In this document: positions 24,701 to 36,145 of the stretch, one piece after another | How positions within the stretch are numbered: position 1 is the stretch's first letter | How the letters are laid out: each line of letters opens with the position of its first letter | Position numbers and translations under genes: made by a program | Origin: Phascolomyces articulosus | Lineage: Eukaryota; Mucoromycota; Mucoromycetes; Mucorales; Lichtheimiaceae | Assembly: GCA_025677815.1 (NCBI GenBank) | Contig: JAIXMP010000046.1 | Span: 124,001-188,000 of the forward strand | Direction of reading: 5' to 3' | DNA: 64,000 nucleotides | Notes under the pieces: generated by a model | What the model saw: only the letters and a program-made list of their open reading frames with translations | The model's database searches: none | Told to the model about the DNA's origin: nothing

Positions 24701-26586
24701 CAGTAGGCCATTCACAATCAAAGCCGACTACTATTTGCTTTGGTTGAGTAGGCTCTGAAGTACTAGCGATAGGTGTTTTGATAAGATCAAGCAACTCTTG
24801 TGCGGCAGATGCTATACGATCAGTTTCATTTATGCAACGAATTTCTACACTGTCTCCAGGAATTGTTAACTTTGGATAATTGCTATAATCAACGGATTTA
24901 CCGGGTTCAGGATCTGTTACAGGTTGGAGGGCTTCCTTCAATGAAGGAAAAACATTTTCCAGAAAACCCTTGTCGCCTCTTACGTTATCCGTAAAAAAAA
25001 TTTCGGGATGACCATGACCGTAGAAATCGAGCGAGCGTCGTACAGCATTAAAAGCATATTTTAAATGAGAAAGGGATTTTGTTGGAACAAGGTATTGTAA
25101 ACGTACTTCTTCATACTCGTTGAGAATTGTGTATAAAGCAGTAAAAATTGGTGAGCCATCAACTTTTCCAATCAGTTTGATGATTTTGAACGAATGATCT
25201 CCCTTGAGATACTTTGCATCAAGGACCATCATTTGTTTGTCGAGTAAAGGCCTGATTTCTTCCATGTAGTTGGTGTAAAACGATCGAAAGTACTGGGGTG
25301 AAGGTATAAATCCTCCATATCCATTTTTATCGTCGAAATCAGAGAAAGAAGGTAATATATTGCTGCTGTTATTCAAAGTGAAATAATTATCAATTAACGG
25401 GTTTTCGTTTCGATATACAGCTGCAGTAAGGTATTGGAATTCAAGTCTGGCGTGTTTAAGCTTGTGTAGTTCGCGCAATATTTTCTGGAGTCGCTTTGGT
25501 CCGACAGAATTTTGCATGCAAGGTCGTAAAAGATCACCAACTGTTTTTGACACGCCACTTCTGTGTGTTAAGTATCCAGGATATTGACATTGAAGGAATT
25601 TTGGGAGTTGACGAATAATATTTTCATTATTGGCAACCGATGTAAACGTGCAATTACTTTTGTTTTTACATTTATAACGTGATGAAAGAATATAAAAGCA
25701 ACTTGAATAATGAAAAGAGTTAGTAATGTTAACTATATATACAGTAACACATGTCTCACATTATTTTATTAAACTTTCAGATTACTTACTCAGTAAGATC
25801 CACTACGCGACGTGCTTTTTCTACATACCCTGTTGATTTGAGTTCGGATTTACATTTAGGGCATTTCAATACTTTTTTTCCAAATTTTTCCAGTAATAAA
25901 TGAGGAAGCCAAAGAAAAATACGTGGATAATAAAGACTATCCGGGTTCAGATCATGTATTAATGCAAAAAATGGTTCTTTTGGCTGCACCCAAAAGGTTC
26001 CTCTTTTGTATTCGTCTGGATATTTCTCAAGGACAATGCGCTGATGGATATCATCAAGGTATTTTTGAATTACACCAACTTGTACCTCGGGTTCATCACC
26101 ATTATTATTGGAGGTGTCGTTGTTCGAATCGTTATCGTCTCTCGTGGTTTCATCGACAGTAGCATTAGTATCATAGTCATCCACTGCTTCGCGTGTCCTT
26201 GTAATAATGATATCTTCAGTTCCTTCTTGTCTATCAATATCTTCATCTTCATCTTCATCATCAATATCAATTTCATCAAGCACCTCTTCTCCTTCGATTT
26301 CTTCTTCTTGTGCTGGCATCATGGTGTCAAAGATTATTTCCCCAAGGGGTACTTGATCATCCAACGGCAATGCTGTTGTTTCTTGTTGTATATGTGCTAT
26401 CGAGGTGTCATGTTTCTCGCTGGCAGATGAGTTTGATGAAGATGGAACATTGTTACTATTGACCGTGTTAAACGATAATTTTTTTTGTTTTTGATCAACT
26501 TTTTTAGGTCTCCCAGCATTGTGTCCTTGGGCGTTCTTTTGGCCAGAAGGTCGACCTCTTTTTTTAAAGTTGAGATTCCCTTCCAT
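21745..26586 (-). CDS. DDE transposase-like protein with nested DEDDy 3'-5' exonuclease
   Basis: Six exons (26586-25790, 25701-24224, 24136-23816, 23736-23323, 23239-22881, 22809-21745) keep frame and encode 1477 residues. In order: AT-hook-like KKRGRPSG and NAGRPKK; an acidic Asp/Glu/Asn-rich stretch; a conserved IFLWLPHLL segment with a zinc-ribbon-like CPKCKSEL...YKCKNKSNC split by intron 1 (resembles the DUF6729 region); LPKFLQCQYPGYLTHRSG; first Asp in MMVLDAKYLKGD; second Asp in IFFTDNVRGD; a WRN/RNase D-like exonuclease with FDCEW, KFGRAIQGDL and YAALDAWAG; Glu in RGTNSLEGGIH; and a terminal Cys motif CKTCRSNSC..GRGTC. All DEDD plus Tyr and the presumed DDE residues are present. No terminal repeats seen. 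It may be a transposon gene or a host gene derived from one. Confidence 0.85.
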
Positions 26587-27715
26587 CGAGAAAAAGAATT
26601 CAAGAGTATTCTGTACGTTTGAATGTAGTCGAATGTAGGTGAATTGAGTTGAATGGGACCGAGTAAAATAGTGGTGGGAAAGAAAAGATGAAACACTTGA
26701 TCTTATTTCTCACAATAGACAAGAAGAAATACATTTTATAATGCATTATGCAGGCACACACAACCTTTCGCTCTCTGAAAAATGTATTACACATATATAG
26801 ACTCCAGGCATAGAAACAGATTTTATTAAATCGAGATTTTATTGGCCAAAACCATTAAATTTATTAACTTTTTCTCTGATTGGCTCAAGTAGGCACATCC
26901 ATGTTATATTAAAAAGTCGGAGGGGGAATTTTTGACACGAAATGAGACTAAATGAAGCGAAACGAAATGACGGTTGAGTAGAATGATTGAGGTGAGTAAC
27001 TGATGTTAAAGGTTGGTGGTGTGGGTTGGTTATTATTACTATTAGTTAGAGATGTATTATTTTCAAAATGTGAGCACTGTATAAAAAAGGAGATTTCGTC
27101 TGGTATCTTTTCATTCCGCAATGGTGGTACAAGATGTCAAACAAGAAGAAAAAAAGAGTTGATTGTCATTTTTCTTTTTTCACTTTCGCTTTCCCACTTT
27201 CCCACTTTCTCACTTTTTGTTTCAATCATTTTTTTCCAACGCATCATTTTTTATATATATACCAAATTACAGCCTCATTTCGAAACGATGGTTCCCAATA
27301 ATGTTATATTCCAATAGTTCATGTAAGAGTATATAGATAGATAGATAGATAGATAAATATTTATAAATATGACTGACGACTAAAAAAAAATCCGCCTTCT
27401 TTCTTTTTTCTACATAGACACTACATAGATATTCTTTATATCACTTTGTTCTTTTTAATCGATCCATCGACTCAGCGATTCATCGATGATTGAAACGATT
27501 AGCAGGAGGAGGTAAAAGAAGCGTTTCAAGATTTCTGTTAGTTTCTATACGTGAATAGAAATACGCAACAGAGGGTGAGAGAGACAAAATCTTGAGTGGC
27601 ATACATTTACGGTGAAAAAATTCCTTTTTTTTTCGTCCATCTATATATTACATCATATTATTATTGAAGAGCCGATGGTCACTATCGTTGTTACTGCAGA
27701 TGGTACCCGATCCAT
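26587..27715. other. 5' flank of the DDE-exonuclease gene and spacer
   Basis: Contains the promoter side of the DDE-exonuclease gene. At 27175-27300 a pyrimidine-rich tract with CCCACTTT repeats leads to an ATG at 27289, which looks like a gene leader, but the frame stops after nine codons and I could not find a convincing first exon. A (GATA)n tract lies at about 27331-27354. Confidence 0.4.
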
Positions 27716-28186
27716 ATGGAAACTTTAGATATGCAAACAAAGGCCATCTATGTACTTGAAACGTAAGTTTTATTTATATTTGTCTGTGACAGATTTTCAA
27801 ACAAAGACTTATCAATATCACCATTGTCATGATACACTGTTACTGACTTTCCTATTCTTATATTTTATTATTCGTGATGATCACCAATTTTTCGCTACCA
27901 AGAATGATTTCAACTAACAGATTTTTGTGTAAGTGACAAATGTGCTCGTTATGATTGGCATCGGATGGTATTATGGGTAAAATAGGGAGACGGTGGGAGA
28001 GACATTTTTTTATTTATATTTATATTTTTGTTATATAGACCCATTATTACAGTTGCTACTATAGCAATAGTAAGAGCCGATGTGTTTATGAATATTGTTA
28101 ATTATGTATTACAAGAGGATGTTGTGACACTTGAAACAGGAAACGATCTTTTGGAAAATGAAAGTTTTGTTATTTATTTGCAGTAA
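27716..28186 (+). CDS. Possible small spliced gene, function unknown
   Basis: Two exons (27716-27762 and 28039-28186) joined by a GTAAGT...TATATAG intron keep frame and give 64 residues. The translation looks protein-like rather than random: HMETLDMQTKAIYVLET before the junction and PIITVATIAIVRADVFMNIV after it, with a hydrophobic segment in the second exon. The frame also extends upstream of the ATG to an acceptor-like AAG at 27669 through a Cys-rich segment (HYRCYCRWYP), so a 5' exon may be missing. I do not recognise the family. It could also be a gene fragment. Confidence 0.3.
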
Positions 28187-30237
28187 GTAGAATATATAAA
28201 TAGAATGTTTTTGTTACATAGTAATAAAGCTTATTGAACTCGATGAAATGATACATACCTTGTCTTCCACAATAAGTAAGGCGGTTACTTTGACATTTTT
28301 TAAATGAGACGAGTATTTTGACAGGATGGTGACGGGATACGTATATTAGATGGACATGACCCCATTCTTTAATAATATATAATTTTCCATCTTTTTTTAT
28401 TGACGCCATATGACAGTATCAAAATAATACCAAAAACATAGTATATAAGACTACCCTTTTCATAACCACTTCGTATATAATATATGGTAACGTTGCACTT
28501 GTTTTTTTATTGACAAGGTCTGTTGCGCATCCGGAAGTGTTTTGAAAAAAAAAGTGGATCAAGAAAGAAAAAGTGGATTAGGATTAAAAGATCAATCTTT
28601 TAATAAAGACTTTTAACATGAAACTAATGTGTTATCAAATCACTTTTTTTTTTTAAAAAAAAAGTCCAAGACAATAAAAGACTTTATTATTATGATTGCT
28701 ATTGTGATTAAGTTCTAACTTGACTAATGGACAGTGCTTGCAAGGCTGCAAGGCTGTTTGGATCGTTTCTTGCTCGTTCTTGGCTTGGCTTGCTTGTATG
28801 AACGGTTCCTAACATAATAATAATAATAATAATATCTGTCAAATGGCTCCATTTCCCTCCATTTCCACCACCTCCATTTCCCTCCTCCATTTCCATTTCC
28901 TCCACCTCCACCTTTAAACCCTTTCACCTCTAAACCTTGTCTTCCCACAGGCTAATAGCGAATACATTGCTCGAAAACAATCAGTGCAATACAATGTTTC
29001 AACCTTCACCCCAAGGAATTCCTAGAAGATCTCTGCATCCACACTGCATGCAGCTGGTTGATTCGAAAGCAAGCTCTACATTTCACGATAAGAAGAGTCC
29101 AGTAAAGCGGGACGAGGAAAAGAGAGAAAGAAAAAAAAAAGTGTCCACCATATAATTTTTTTTCTGAACACCAGAAGTAACGGAGTTTGTTACCTCATTT
29201 TTGTTACTGCTGTGGCAATGGCCAATCAAGAGGTCACTTTCTAAAAATTATTACCACGTAAAAACTAACATAGCTTTATTAACATAGAGTGCTCATAATA
29301 CCTTCAAATCGAAGAAAGCATATATTTTATCGTTTATACGATTTATTATATATATAATCTTTTTATACGTATTGCGCAATATATTTTATTTAGTCATAGT
29401 ACCATTATTATTACCTATAATATATACAAGCTTCTTTACAAAAACTATTATTACTGTAGAAAATTAAACCCAAAAAAACCTAAACTCCTAACCGAAAAAC
29501 ACGAATTCGTGTTTTCGGAACATTTTATATCCGGGTCTCAAAAAAAACACAAAATCGTGTTTATTATAGCTTTTGTGTACTTAATTATTCTCAAATTCGT
29601 GTTTTTCACTTGGTAGAGTTCATGAGTAGTTGTTAGATGAAAATGACGATAACAATGATATATACTGTAGTAGTTATATTGAAGCGTAATCAGATTGATA
29701 TCGAAATTTTCTGAATATTTATCTTCACGGTTTAGCCAAGAGAATTTTGAATAAGTAGATGGTTTATTAGAAAAAAATCAATGATGAACACTAATATTGA
29801 TCTTCAGTATATATTTGTTATTTATGCCAGTTATGTCAATTTTTGAGGAGCGTTTGAAACTGTTATTAAAGGCTATAAATAAATATTAAGTGCAACTTCC
29901 TGTTAGTGTTAACTGCACAAGTCAATAAAAATTGTGCAATGTCATAAAAGTATCAAAAATATAGTCCTCATTAAATATATCCCATTTTGCTATAATCCAA
30001 CAAGATAATAAATATAATATGTATAAAACAGAAACTGTACTTTAGTGATCACATAAAAATATATGGTTCATAAACCCAGAATAGATATATATATATACAA
30101 AATGAAATCTAAAAGGTATAATGATTTGAAAAGTGGTGCATTGATAAAGGCTGCGTTGATTGTGGGTATGTCGATGTAATTTATGCTACTCCATATGAAT
30201 GTGTTATTTGGCTATTTAGTATTGTCGTCAAATGTGT
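28187..30237. other. 2-kb spacer with simple sequences
   Basis: No gene supported. It holds an AATAAT tract (28815-28833), a strand-asymmetric TCC-rich tract (28845-28905) whose antisense gives long poly-Gly frames, a T9/A9 run near 28645, and a palindrome cluster at 29492-29604. A minus-strand frame starting at 28409 (MASIKKDGKLYIIKEW) reads protein-like for about 50 codons to a possible donor but has no partner exon. Confidence 0.45.
29492..29604. repeat. Palindrome and repeated TCGTGTTT motif
   Basis: A 27-nt near-perfect palindrome centred on AACACGAATTCGTGTT (29492-29518) is followed by two further TCGTGTTT copies at 29555-29562 and 29597-29604. The middle one forms its own small hairpin AAACAC/GTGTTT. 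The spacing of the TCGTGTTT units is about 47 and 42 nt. Confidence 0.55.
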
Positions 30238-32594
30238 CTATAAAACGTCATGAGCTTGTTGTCTAAGCAGGCTTTCCAACAATACTTGATTCAGATTTGT
30301 ATCTGGTACGCTAGATTGGCTTGAACTTTGTTGTTGTCTATTGGTCATTGCGCCATCGTAAGAATCGAACGACTGTCGTTGTCTAAATGTAAGTGCCACC
30401 TCTTGATTCATACTGTTATAGAATGTACTTTCGACCGTTCTTTGCATCCCCCTTCTGGCGGTCTCTTCTTCTGATAACTGGTTGGCAAGTTCGTTCAATA
30501 CGATTGCGTTCTTTGTTTGATTCACGATATCATCCCTTTGATATAATGCGGCACAACGGGCCAAGTTTTGACGAGCTCGCAAACGGACAGCATCATCCTC
30601 GTTATTACAATTCTGAAGAAAAATTGTGGCAGCTTGAGCAATCATGCTACAGTAATAATAACAAACGTTTGAATCAGAATTGTTTGTAAATGATAGGGGA
30701 AAATAACATCATTTCGAGCTTTTTAATCGTATCCTTACTAGTCTTTTAAACATGGTACACCCCATACTGGCGACGCTTCTAGAAACTCGATCATGTTGGT
30801 CGCGATAGTATTGCAAACATTCAGCATTTGTAATCGTCCAAAGTCGATCTCGCTTGTTTTTTGTGAAAATAATACCAATGGTCGATATCGAAGCAGTAAT
30901 AAACCATCATAAAGGGTTCGAATAAATCCTAATTTTTAGAGAAAAACTTTAGTACTTGTATTTTTTCTTCAAAACATTGATATGAATTCTCAATATATCT
31001 TTACTCTGTCCATGTTTTCCGGTAAAATTTGGGTCAGGATTTGCTTGCCATGTCATAAGCCTAGTGTCTAAATCAGTAACATCCACTCTGGAAACAGCTT
31101 TGCAGGTATAAAAAGAAGCCAGTACATATCCGATCATCCGCGCCAAAGGAATAATTTCTAAAAATCCAGAATAAATGGGATGTTTTTCGCGGATATCACG
31201 TTCCGTATCTTGCAATAATCTTGGCATCTGCCCACTCAAATACATATCAGTCACTGGATCAACTTCTGGCTCGGCTTCATATTCTGATGGGATAGAAACA
31301 TCGAAATCTTCATCTTTGACAGCATATGGTCTTCCGGAAGATGCAGCGGAAATTTTGTCCAAGGCATAAAGTATGTAAGCTGTCCTTCGTCGTACTTGGA
31401 TTTCGCTGTTAGGAAGATTCTGATGAGAATCACAATGGAGTTCCAAATCTTGACCCTAATTCATGAGTTATTTTAAGTAAATTGGCAATAACCTGTGGAA
31501 TCTTCATAATATAAAATATAATGATTGAATAAAGCATACCATACGAATGGCCGCCCCAAGCAGAAGCCTAATATTCAACAATAAGGTTTACAACAGCTAT
31601 AGTGAGTTACTATTGTCATTAGAAACGACCGTATATAATTTCAATAAACTCACCAGTTAGTGGAAGATCCTTCATTATTATCAGAATTTGGAGCAAGTAA
31701 TGACATCAATATTAACACTTGAACTGTTGTTAGGCTGGAACGTTTATATGCTTTATTCATCACTTGCATTGCTTTCTCTCGTAAATTTCTTCCTGCTGTA
31801 CGTGTCACTGAAAACTCATGCCGTGGCAGAAATTGTGATCCTACTGCACATACTGCATAAAATAGATTTTCATCCACGGGATGTGGGTATTCGTAATAAT
31901 ACTGTATAAGGAAAGAGCGCTTATCAACGATTGCACAGTTGGGGTGAAGCATATCAAAGTATCTGATAATATCAAATGATGATGGAAATTAGCATAATAA
32001 ACAATAACGAAACATGTTTGCCGAAGATATGGAACATTTTATTTACCCGATAATCATACGTTCTGCTAGTTCTGGAGTTAGGTTCGGTATTTCCTTTATT
32101 AGTTCATTACATGATCGACGTAAAGGAATGAGGGATGTATTATTGTACTGCTGCAGTACTGATGCCGGTCGTAATTCGATGATATCAACAGCAGTGGTAG
32201 GATCACTGTCCACTGTTGTAGTTCCTACTGTTTGTGTTGATATGGTGGTAGCTGTGGTTGATGGTCTCGTATTTTTTGTTCGTTCCTCTTGCAAAAGTTG
32301 TTGGAGAAGTTTCACTTGTCTTTCAAGTGATTCTGTATATTGTTTTGTCGGTGGTCCCGTTTTTTTTGGCTTGGCGAGAAACTGGCATTCTATTCCTGTC
32401 TTTCGACATTGGCTACATTTATTATTATAGATTGAATCACATCGTACTTTTCGTTTTCGACAATTATCGCAACTTCGTTTAATAATATCTGATTTTGTCT
32501 TTTTTGAGTTAGTAGATTTAGTATCTACTTTGAATTTTGTAATGCGTTGGGTTCGCATGGGCAATTGCGATACTATCGAAGTTGATTCTTCCAT
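30238..32594 (-). CDS. Zn2Cys6 transcription factor, paralogue 1
   Basis: Nuclear fungal zinc-cluster regulator. Six exons (32594-32047, 31962-31654, 31567-31540, 31455-31005, 30928-30739, 30646-30238) keep frame and encode 644 residues. The DNA-binding cluster CDNCRKRKVRCD...CSQCRKTGIEC lies near residues 42-71 and is followed by a short coiled coil (SLERQVKLLQQLLQEE). Exon 2 onward forms the fungal-specific transcription factor domain (YFDMLHPNCAIVDKRSF, RRRTAYILYALDK, LLLLRYRPLVLF). The C-terminus is Gln/Ser-rich. The gene is divergent from P450 paralogue 2 with only 263 bp between the ATGs, so it is a natural candidate for that gene's regulator. An acceptor and donor choice in exon 4 was set by homology with the second copy. 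Confidence 0.93.
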
Positions 32595-32607
32595 TGATGA
32601 GGAAAAG

Positions 32608-32632
32608 ACCCGGTTAAACTTTTGGACCGGGT
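32608..32632. promoter_or_regulatory. Inverted site ACCCGGT-N11-ACCGGGT
   Basis: A perfect 7-bp inverted repeat with an 11-nt spacer, giving CGG-N13-CCG. It starts 14 bp upstream of the regulator ATG. Inverted CGG triplets are the known target of Zn2Cys6 homodimers, so this could be an autoregulatory site. The longer perfect arms make chance less likely than for bare triplets. Confidence 0.5.
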
Positions 32633-32771
32633 TGAAAAAAGTGGTTAGAAGAATAAAAGAAAAAATATAAGTGGTGTAACTTTCGCTTTATTCCTTTTTG
32701 TTTCGTAGTATACCCCACTCACGTAAACAAAAAAAAAGTTACCCACGGATGGCTTATTACGATTGGTTGAT

Positions 32772-32788
32772 CGGGGGAGGTTCCACCG
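32772..32788. promoter_or_regulatory. CGG-N11-CCG (Gal4-type spacing)
   Basis: CGG at 32772-32774 and CCG at 32786-32788 are separated by exactly 11 nt, the spacing recognised by Gal4. The site ends 12 bp before the TATA box of P450 paralogue 2. Binding by the adjacent zinc-cluster factor is inferred. Confidence 0.45.
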
Positions 32789-32800
32789 ACAGCAATTTCA

Positions 32801-32808
32801 TATATAAA
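32801..32808 (+). promoter_or_regulatory. TATA box of second P450
   Basis: TATATAAA 50-57 nt upstream of the ATG at 32858, at a position equivalent to that in the two paralogues. Confidence 0.55.
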
Positions 32809-32857
32809 GCATCAAAAACACGTTTTACAAACTCTTTTGCAAAAGAACAATTAACGA

Positions 32858-35390
32858 ATGCCAATGTCACAGCAATTAACCATATCCAATCTATACAATA
32901 ACAAGCTTGTTGAACGTTATCTTGCATGGATCCGAGACGTCACTGGATTATCCCAAGAAGCAACAACGGTAGCTGCAGCAGCTGCAGCCATTACAGCTTT
33001 CTTATGTACAACAACTTTTACTTGGCAATATTTTTCATCAAAACAACCAGCGACGTTTGCTAATATTCCAACCCCCAAAGGAGCTCGTCCATTTGTCGGT
33101 AATATGCTAGAGGATCATTAATGGAAAATGGGGAGGGGACAATGAATAAGGACAGTGTTACAAAGATATGTGAAGCTGACAGTGTGATACAACTTCTTTC
33201 AGGCCATTTGTTTGCCATCGGACGTAATCGTGCTGTTACATTTCATGAGTGGCACAAGGAACTAGGTAAATTTGGATCAGAGGCGAAGGGTTTGGGTGGA
33301 GTGAACGGCTGTTTAATTATCCGATACAGAATATTTTAATTTTGTTTTTTATTTCTCTGTTTAAGGTCCTATTTTCTATTTCCGGATGGGAATGAAAAAA
33401 ATGATTGTGCTTGCTGATCCCGATATGACCCACGAATTACTGTCAACAATGGGAAGACTTACTTCCGATAGACCTGATGTCACTCTTCGTCATGACTTTG
33501 GTGAAAAAGATAACAGGTGACAATTTACTATTATATGACATAATTTACTACCCTGTATAATCCCAATTACTTCTTAAATCTTACACTATCTTTATATCAA
33601 AAGAGGAATTGTTTTAGGTCAACCACATGATAAGAGCTATAGCGTCTTGAGAAAATCAGGTAAGTCAATTTTTTGTTCTCCCCATCTAGCATTATTCATT
33701 TTAATTTTATTACTAACAGCAGCTTCAAAATCTATATATTTATATAGCTCTTAATGCTTTAGGACCCAAGAAACTCAAAGAAGCTAGCCCTATTCTTTGC
33801 AAAGAAGCAGATGAATTTGTTAATATCGTTGCCACAGGAGAAAACGTTGAACCGTTACCCAATGTTTTGCGTGTCTCCCTTAACTTTGTTCTCCTGACCG
33901 TGTTTAATGTGCGTGCAACTTCAATCCAAGATCCTCTTTACAAAGAAGCCATCAGTATTATCAACACGTCAATGTCATTCACACATTTCAAAAATACTGC
34001 TGGTCAATTTATTCCAGTATTGAAAGTCCTTGACCCAATTATGGGTATCAAAAGAAAAACTATTGATTACCATGAAAATATAATCCGGCCATTTTACCTC
34101 GACCTTATCGAAACAGCTCTTAATGATGATGGACCTAATATGACAAAAGATTTGAATGAGGAAATGAATAACGGAAGGAAAGGATACTATAACAACTTGC
34201 TCTCAACTATTCGTAAGCATATTTTAACATTTAATATTACTACCCATTATTTACACATTGGAGTACAATTATTGATAATAACTTTTGTTTATTTATGTGT
34301 AGATGATATCATATTAGCTGGAACTGATACTACAGCCGGTAACTATTAAGAATTTAAGCGTTATTCACTTCACTTAGTATACGTACCATGTTTATTAACG
34401 ATTCAGTTATTTATTTAACATGATTACAAATATAGTTACAATTTCATGGGGATTCTTACAAATTTCAACCAAGCCTGATGTACAAAAGAAAATTCAACAA
34501 GAAATTGATGCATTTGTTGCAAAGAACGGTCGTATTCCATATTTCTGGGAACGTGATGAAGTACCCTACATGATTGCAACCCAAAGAGAATGCATGAGAC
34601 TTAGACCCACGACAGAATTTGGCGTTACACATGCAACAGCTGAAGAATGTAAGTAGCGTGAATATAAAAAAAAGTATATTCCAGAGGCCCATGTTATGTG
34701 AAAATGTTATGTTGATATGCGTCATGCAATATTAATATAATATTACTGGGAAAACCTATGGAAAATTGGTAAAATTGCATTCTTTCGCTTTTTACTAACC
34801 ACTTATCCTTATAACTATATAGTTGAATGGCGCGGAAGCATAATACCAAAGAACACTTTTATCATGGCCAATATGACTGATGCTCATTTGAATCCTGAAA
34901 AATACCCAAACCCGGAACAATTCATGCCTGAACGCTTCCTAGGCAAGGAAGAAACAATGGCTTCTTCTGCCAATCGAAAAGTTGAGCATAGAGATCAATT
35001 TAACTTTGGATGGGGCCGGTAAGAATATTTACTCTATTGAAGCTTTATTGTGAATTAAGTATATATACTGATTTTTTACTCTATATTTATATATTATTAG
35101 CCGTGTTTGTGTTGGTACTCATTTAGTAAGTGTTATTTTACCCAATAGCTAACAAGAAGAACATATGTGAAATATATAATGATGGATACTAATAGCCTTT
35201 TTAATAGGCTGAAACACAAATGTTTAATGTATGGGTGAGAGTTTTACATAGATGTGACATTAAACCGGCCTTGGATAAGAACGGAAATGAAGTTCCTGAA
35301 TCATTAGAAACCGTTCCTCCACTCTCAGGTCCAGTTGTTGTATCACCTTCTCCATTCAAACTTCGATTTGTACCTCGAAACAATGTGTAA
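32858..35390 (+). CDS. Cytochrome P450, paralogue 2
   Basis: Haem-thiolate monooxygenase, about 520 residues in ten exons, closely related to the copies at 16170 and 36772. The first ATG (32858) gives MPMSQQL; an ATG six bases later (32864) would match the MSQQL start of paralogue 1, so either may be used. Anchor segment ITAFLCTTTF is followed by IPTPKGARPFVG. Conserved sites are AGTDTT (I-helix), ECMR (ExxR), PERF, and FGWGR-RVCVG with Cys ligand. An extra intron (about 34338-34435) falls directly after the AGTDTTA codons and is absent in both paralogues. Substrate unknown. It lies divergent from the Zn2Cys6 regulator 1 and directly upstream of paralogue 3. Confidence 0.93.
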
Positions 35391-35474
35391 TTTTTAAACA
35401 TTTTTTTTTGTTTTTATAAATAAAATTTATATACGTAATTTAGAATATTCCTAATAATACCTCATATCCTGTTT

Positions 35475-36000
35475 TATGACAAGAGGTGAGTTAAACGAAT
35501 CATGCTAGTATTAGTAGCAGCACGGCAAATATAGCTTTTTTCTAATGATTATACGTTATGGTCAAAAGAAAATATGATAACTTCAAAACGCAAAGCAAAG
35601 TTGATCCACATCGCTCCATACTATTGATGAAGACACATTTTTCTGGCAGGATGTAGAACATGCCTATTTTTCGAGAAGATCATGATACAAAACATTCTTA
35701 GTTTTAGGTTTCTGTCGCTTCAGTTGTATATATCAAACTACAAGAAAAATAAATGAATGAATGTTCTTTGTAAGTTATAACGTACCTTTGCAAGATTGCT
35801 TCCCTAAGCATAAAAATACCTTAGAATTTTATAAAGTTTTAATAAATACATCTCTGCTCTGAAAACTATAAAAAAGATTCTAATATCAATCAAAGTACAT
35901 TATCTTTCGAGAGAAGAATTGAAAAGTGGAATTACATTGTAATATTGCTACTGTTTACAGAAAAGTAAACAAGTAATCAATCATTCAACGTGGCTAACTG
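35475..36000. repeat. Left arm of ~530-bp inverted repeat flanking P450 3
   Basis: This segment reappears, in reverse complement and nearly identical, at about 39190-39731. Matching runs include TATGACAAGAGGTGAG at the outer end and GTTTACAGAAAAGTAAAC near the inner end. The copies differ by an 11-nt indel and scattered substitutions. It begins just beyond the 3' untranslated region of P450 2. Confidence 0.85.
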
Positions 36001-36001
36001 C

Positions 36002-36145
36002 TAGTAGTAGAAGTACCCTGCTTATGGCAAAATAACAACCACATCATGTGACACAGATTCTGTCTTACCTGTCAAGCGAACCTGTATATATAACTAAAGC
36101 AATGTCGAGACATTAATGTCATATAAGCAAATATTGTTAATATAC
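36002..36145. repeat. 144-bp direct repeat, copy A
   Basis: Adjoins the inner end of the left inverted-repeat arm and recurs in the same orientation and with the same length at 39732-39875. Shared runs include ATCATGTGACACA and TTCTGTCTTACCTGTCAAG. Confidence 0.8.

Larger units (their letters stand above)
32595..32857. promoter_or_regulatory. Shared divergent promoter, regulator 1 / P450 2
   Basis: 263 bp between two outward-pointing genes. It includes two inverted CGG/CCG sites and a TATA box on the P450 side, annotated separately. The arrangement suggests co-regulation; this is inference from layout. Confidence 0.6.

Noticed and set aside
28708..28948. Minus-strand frames rich in Gly and Tyr
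   Set aside because: They are translations of a TCC-rich simple-sequence tract and an AAT repeat, with no start context or splice partners.
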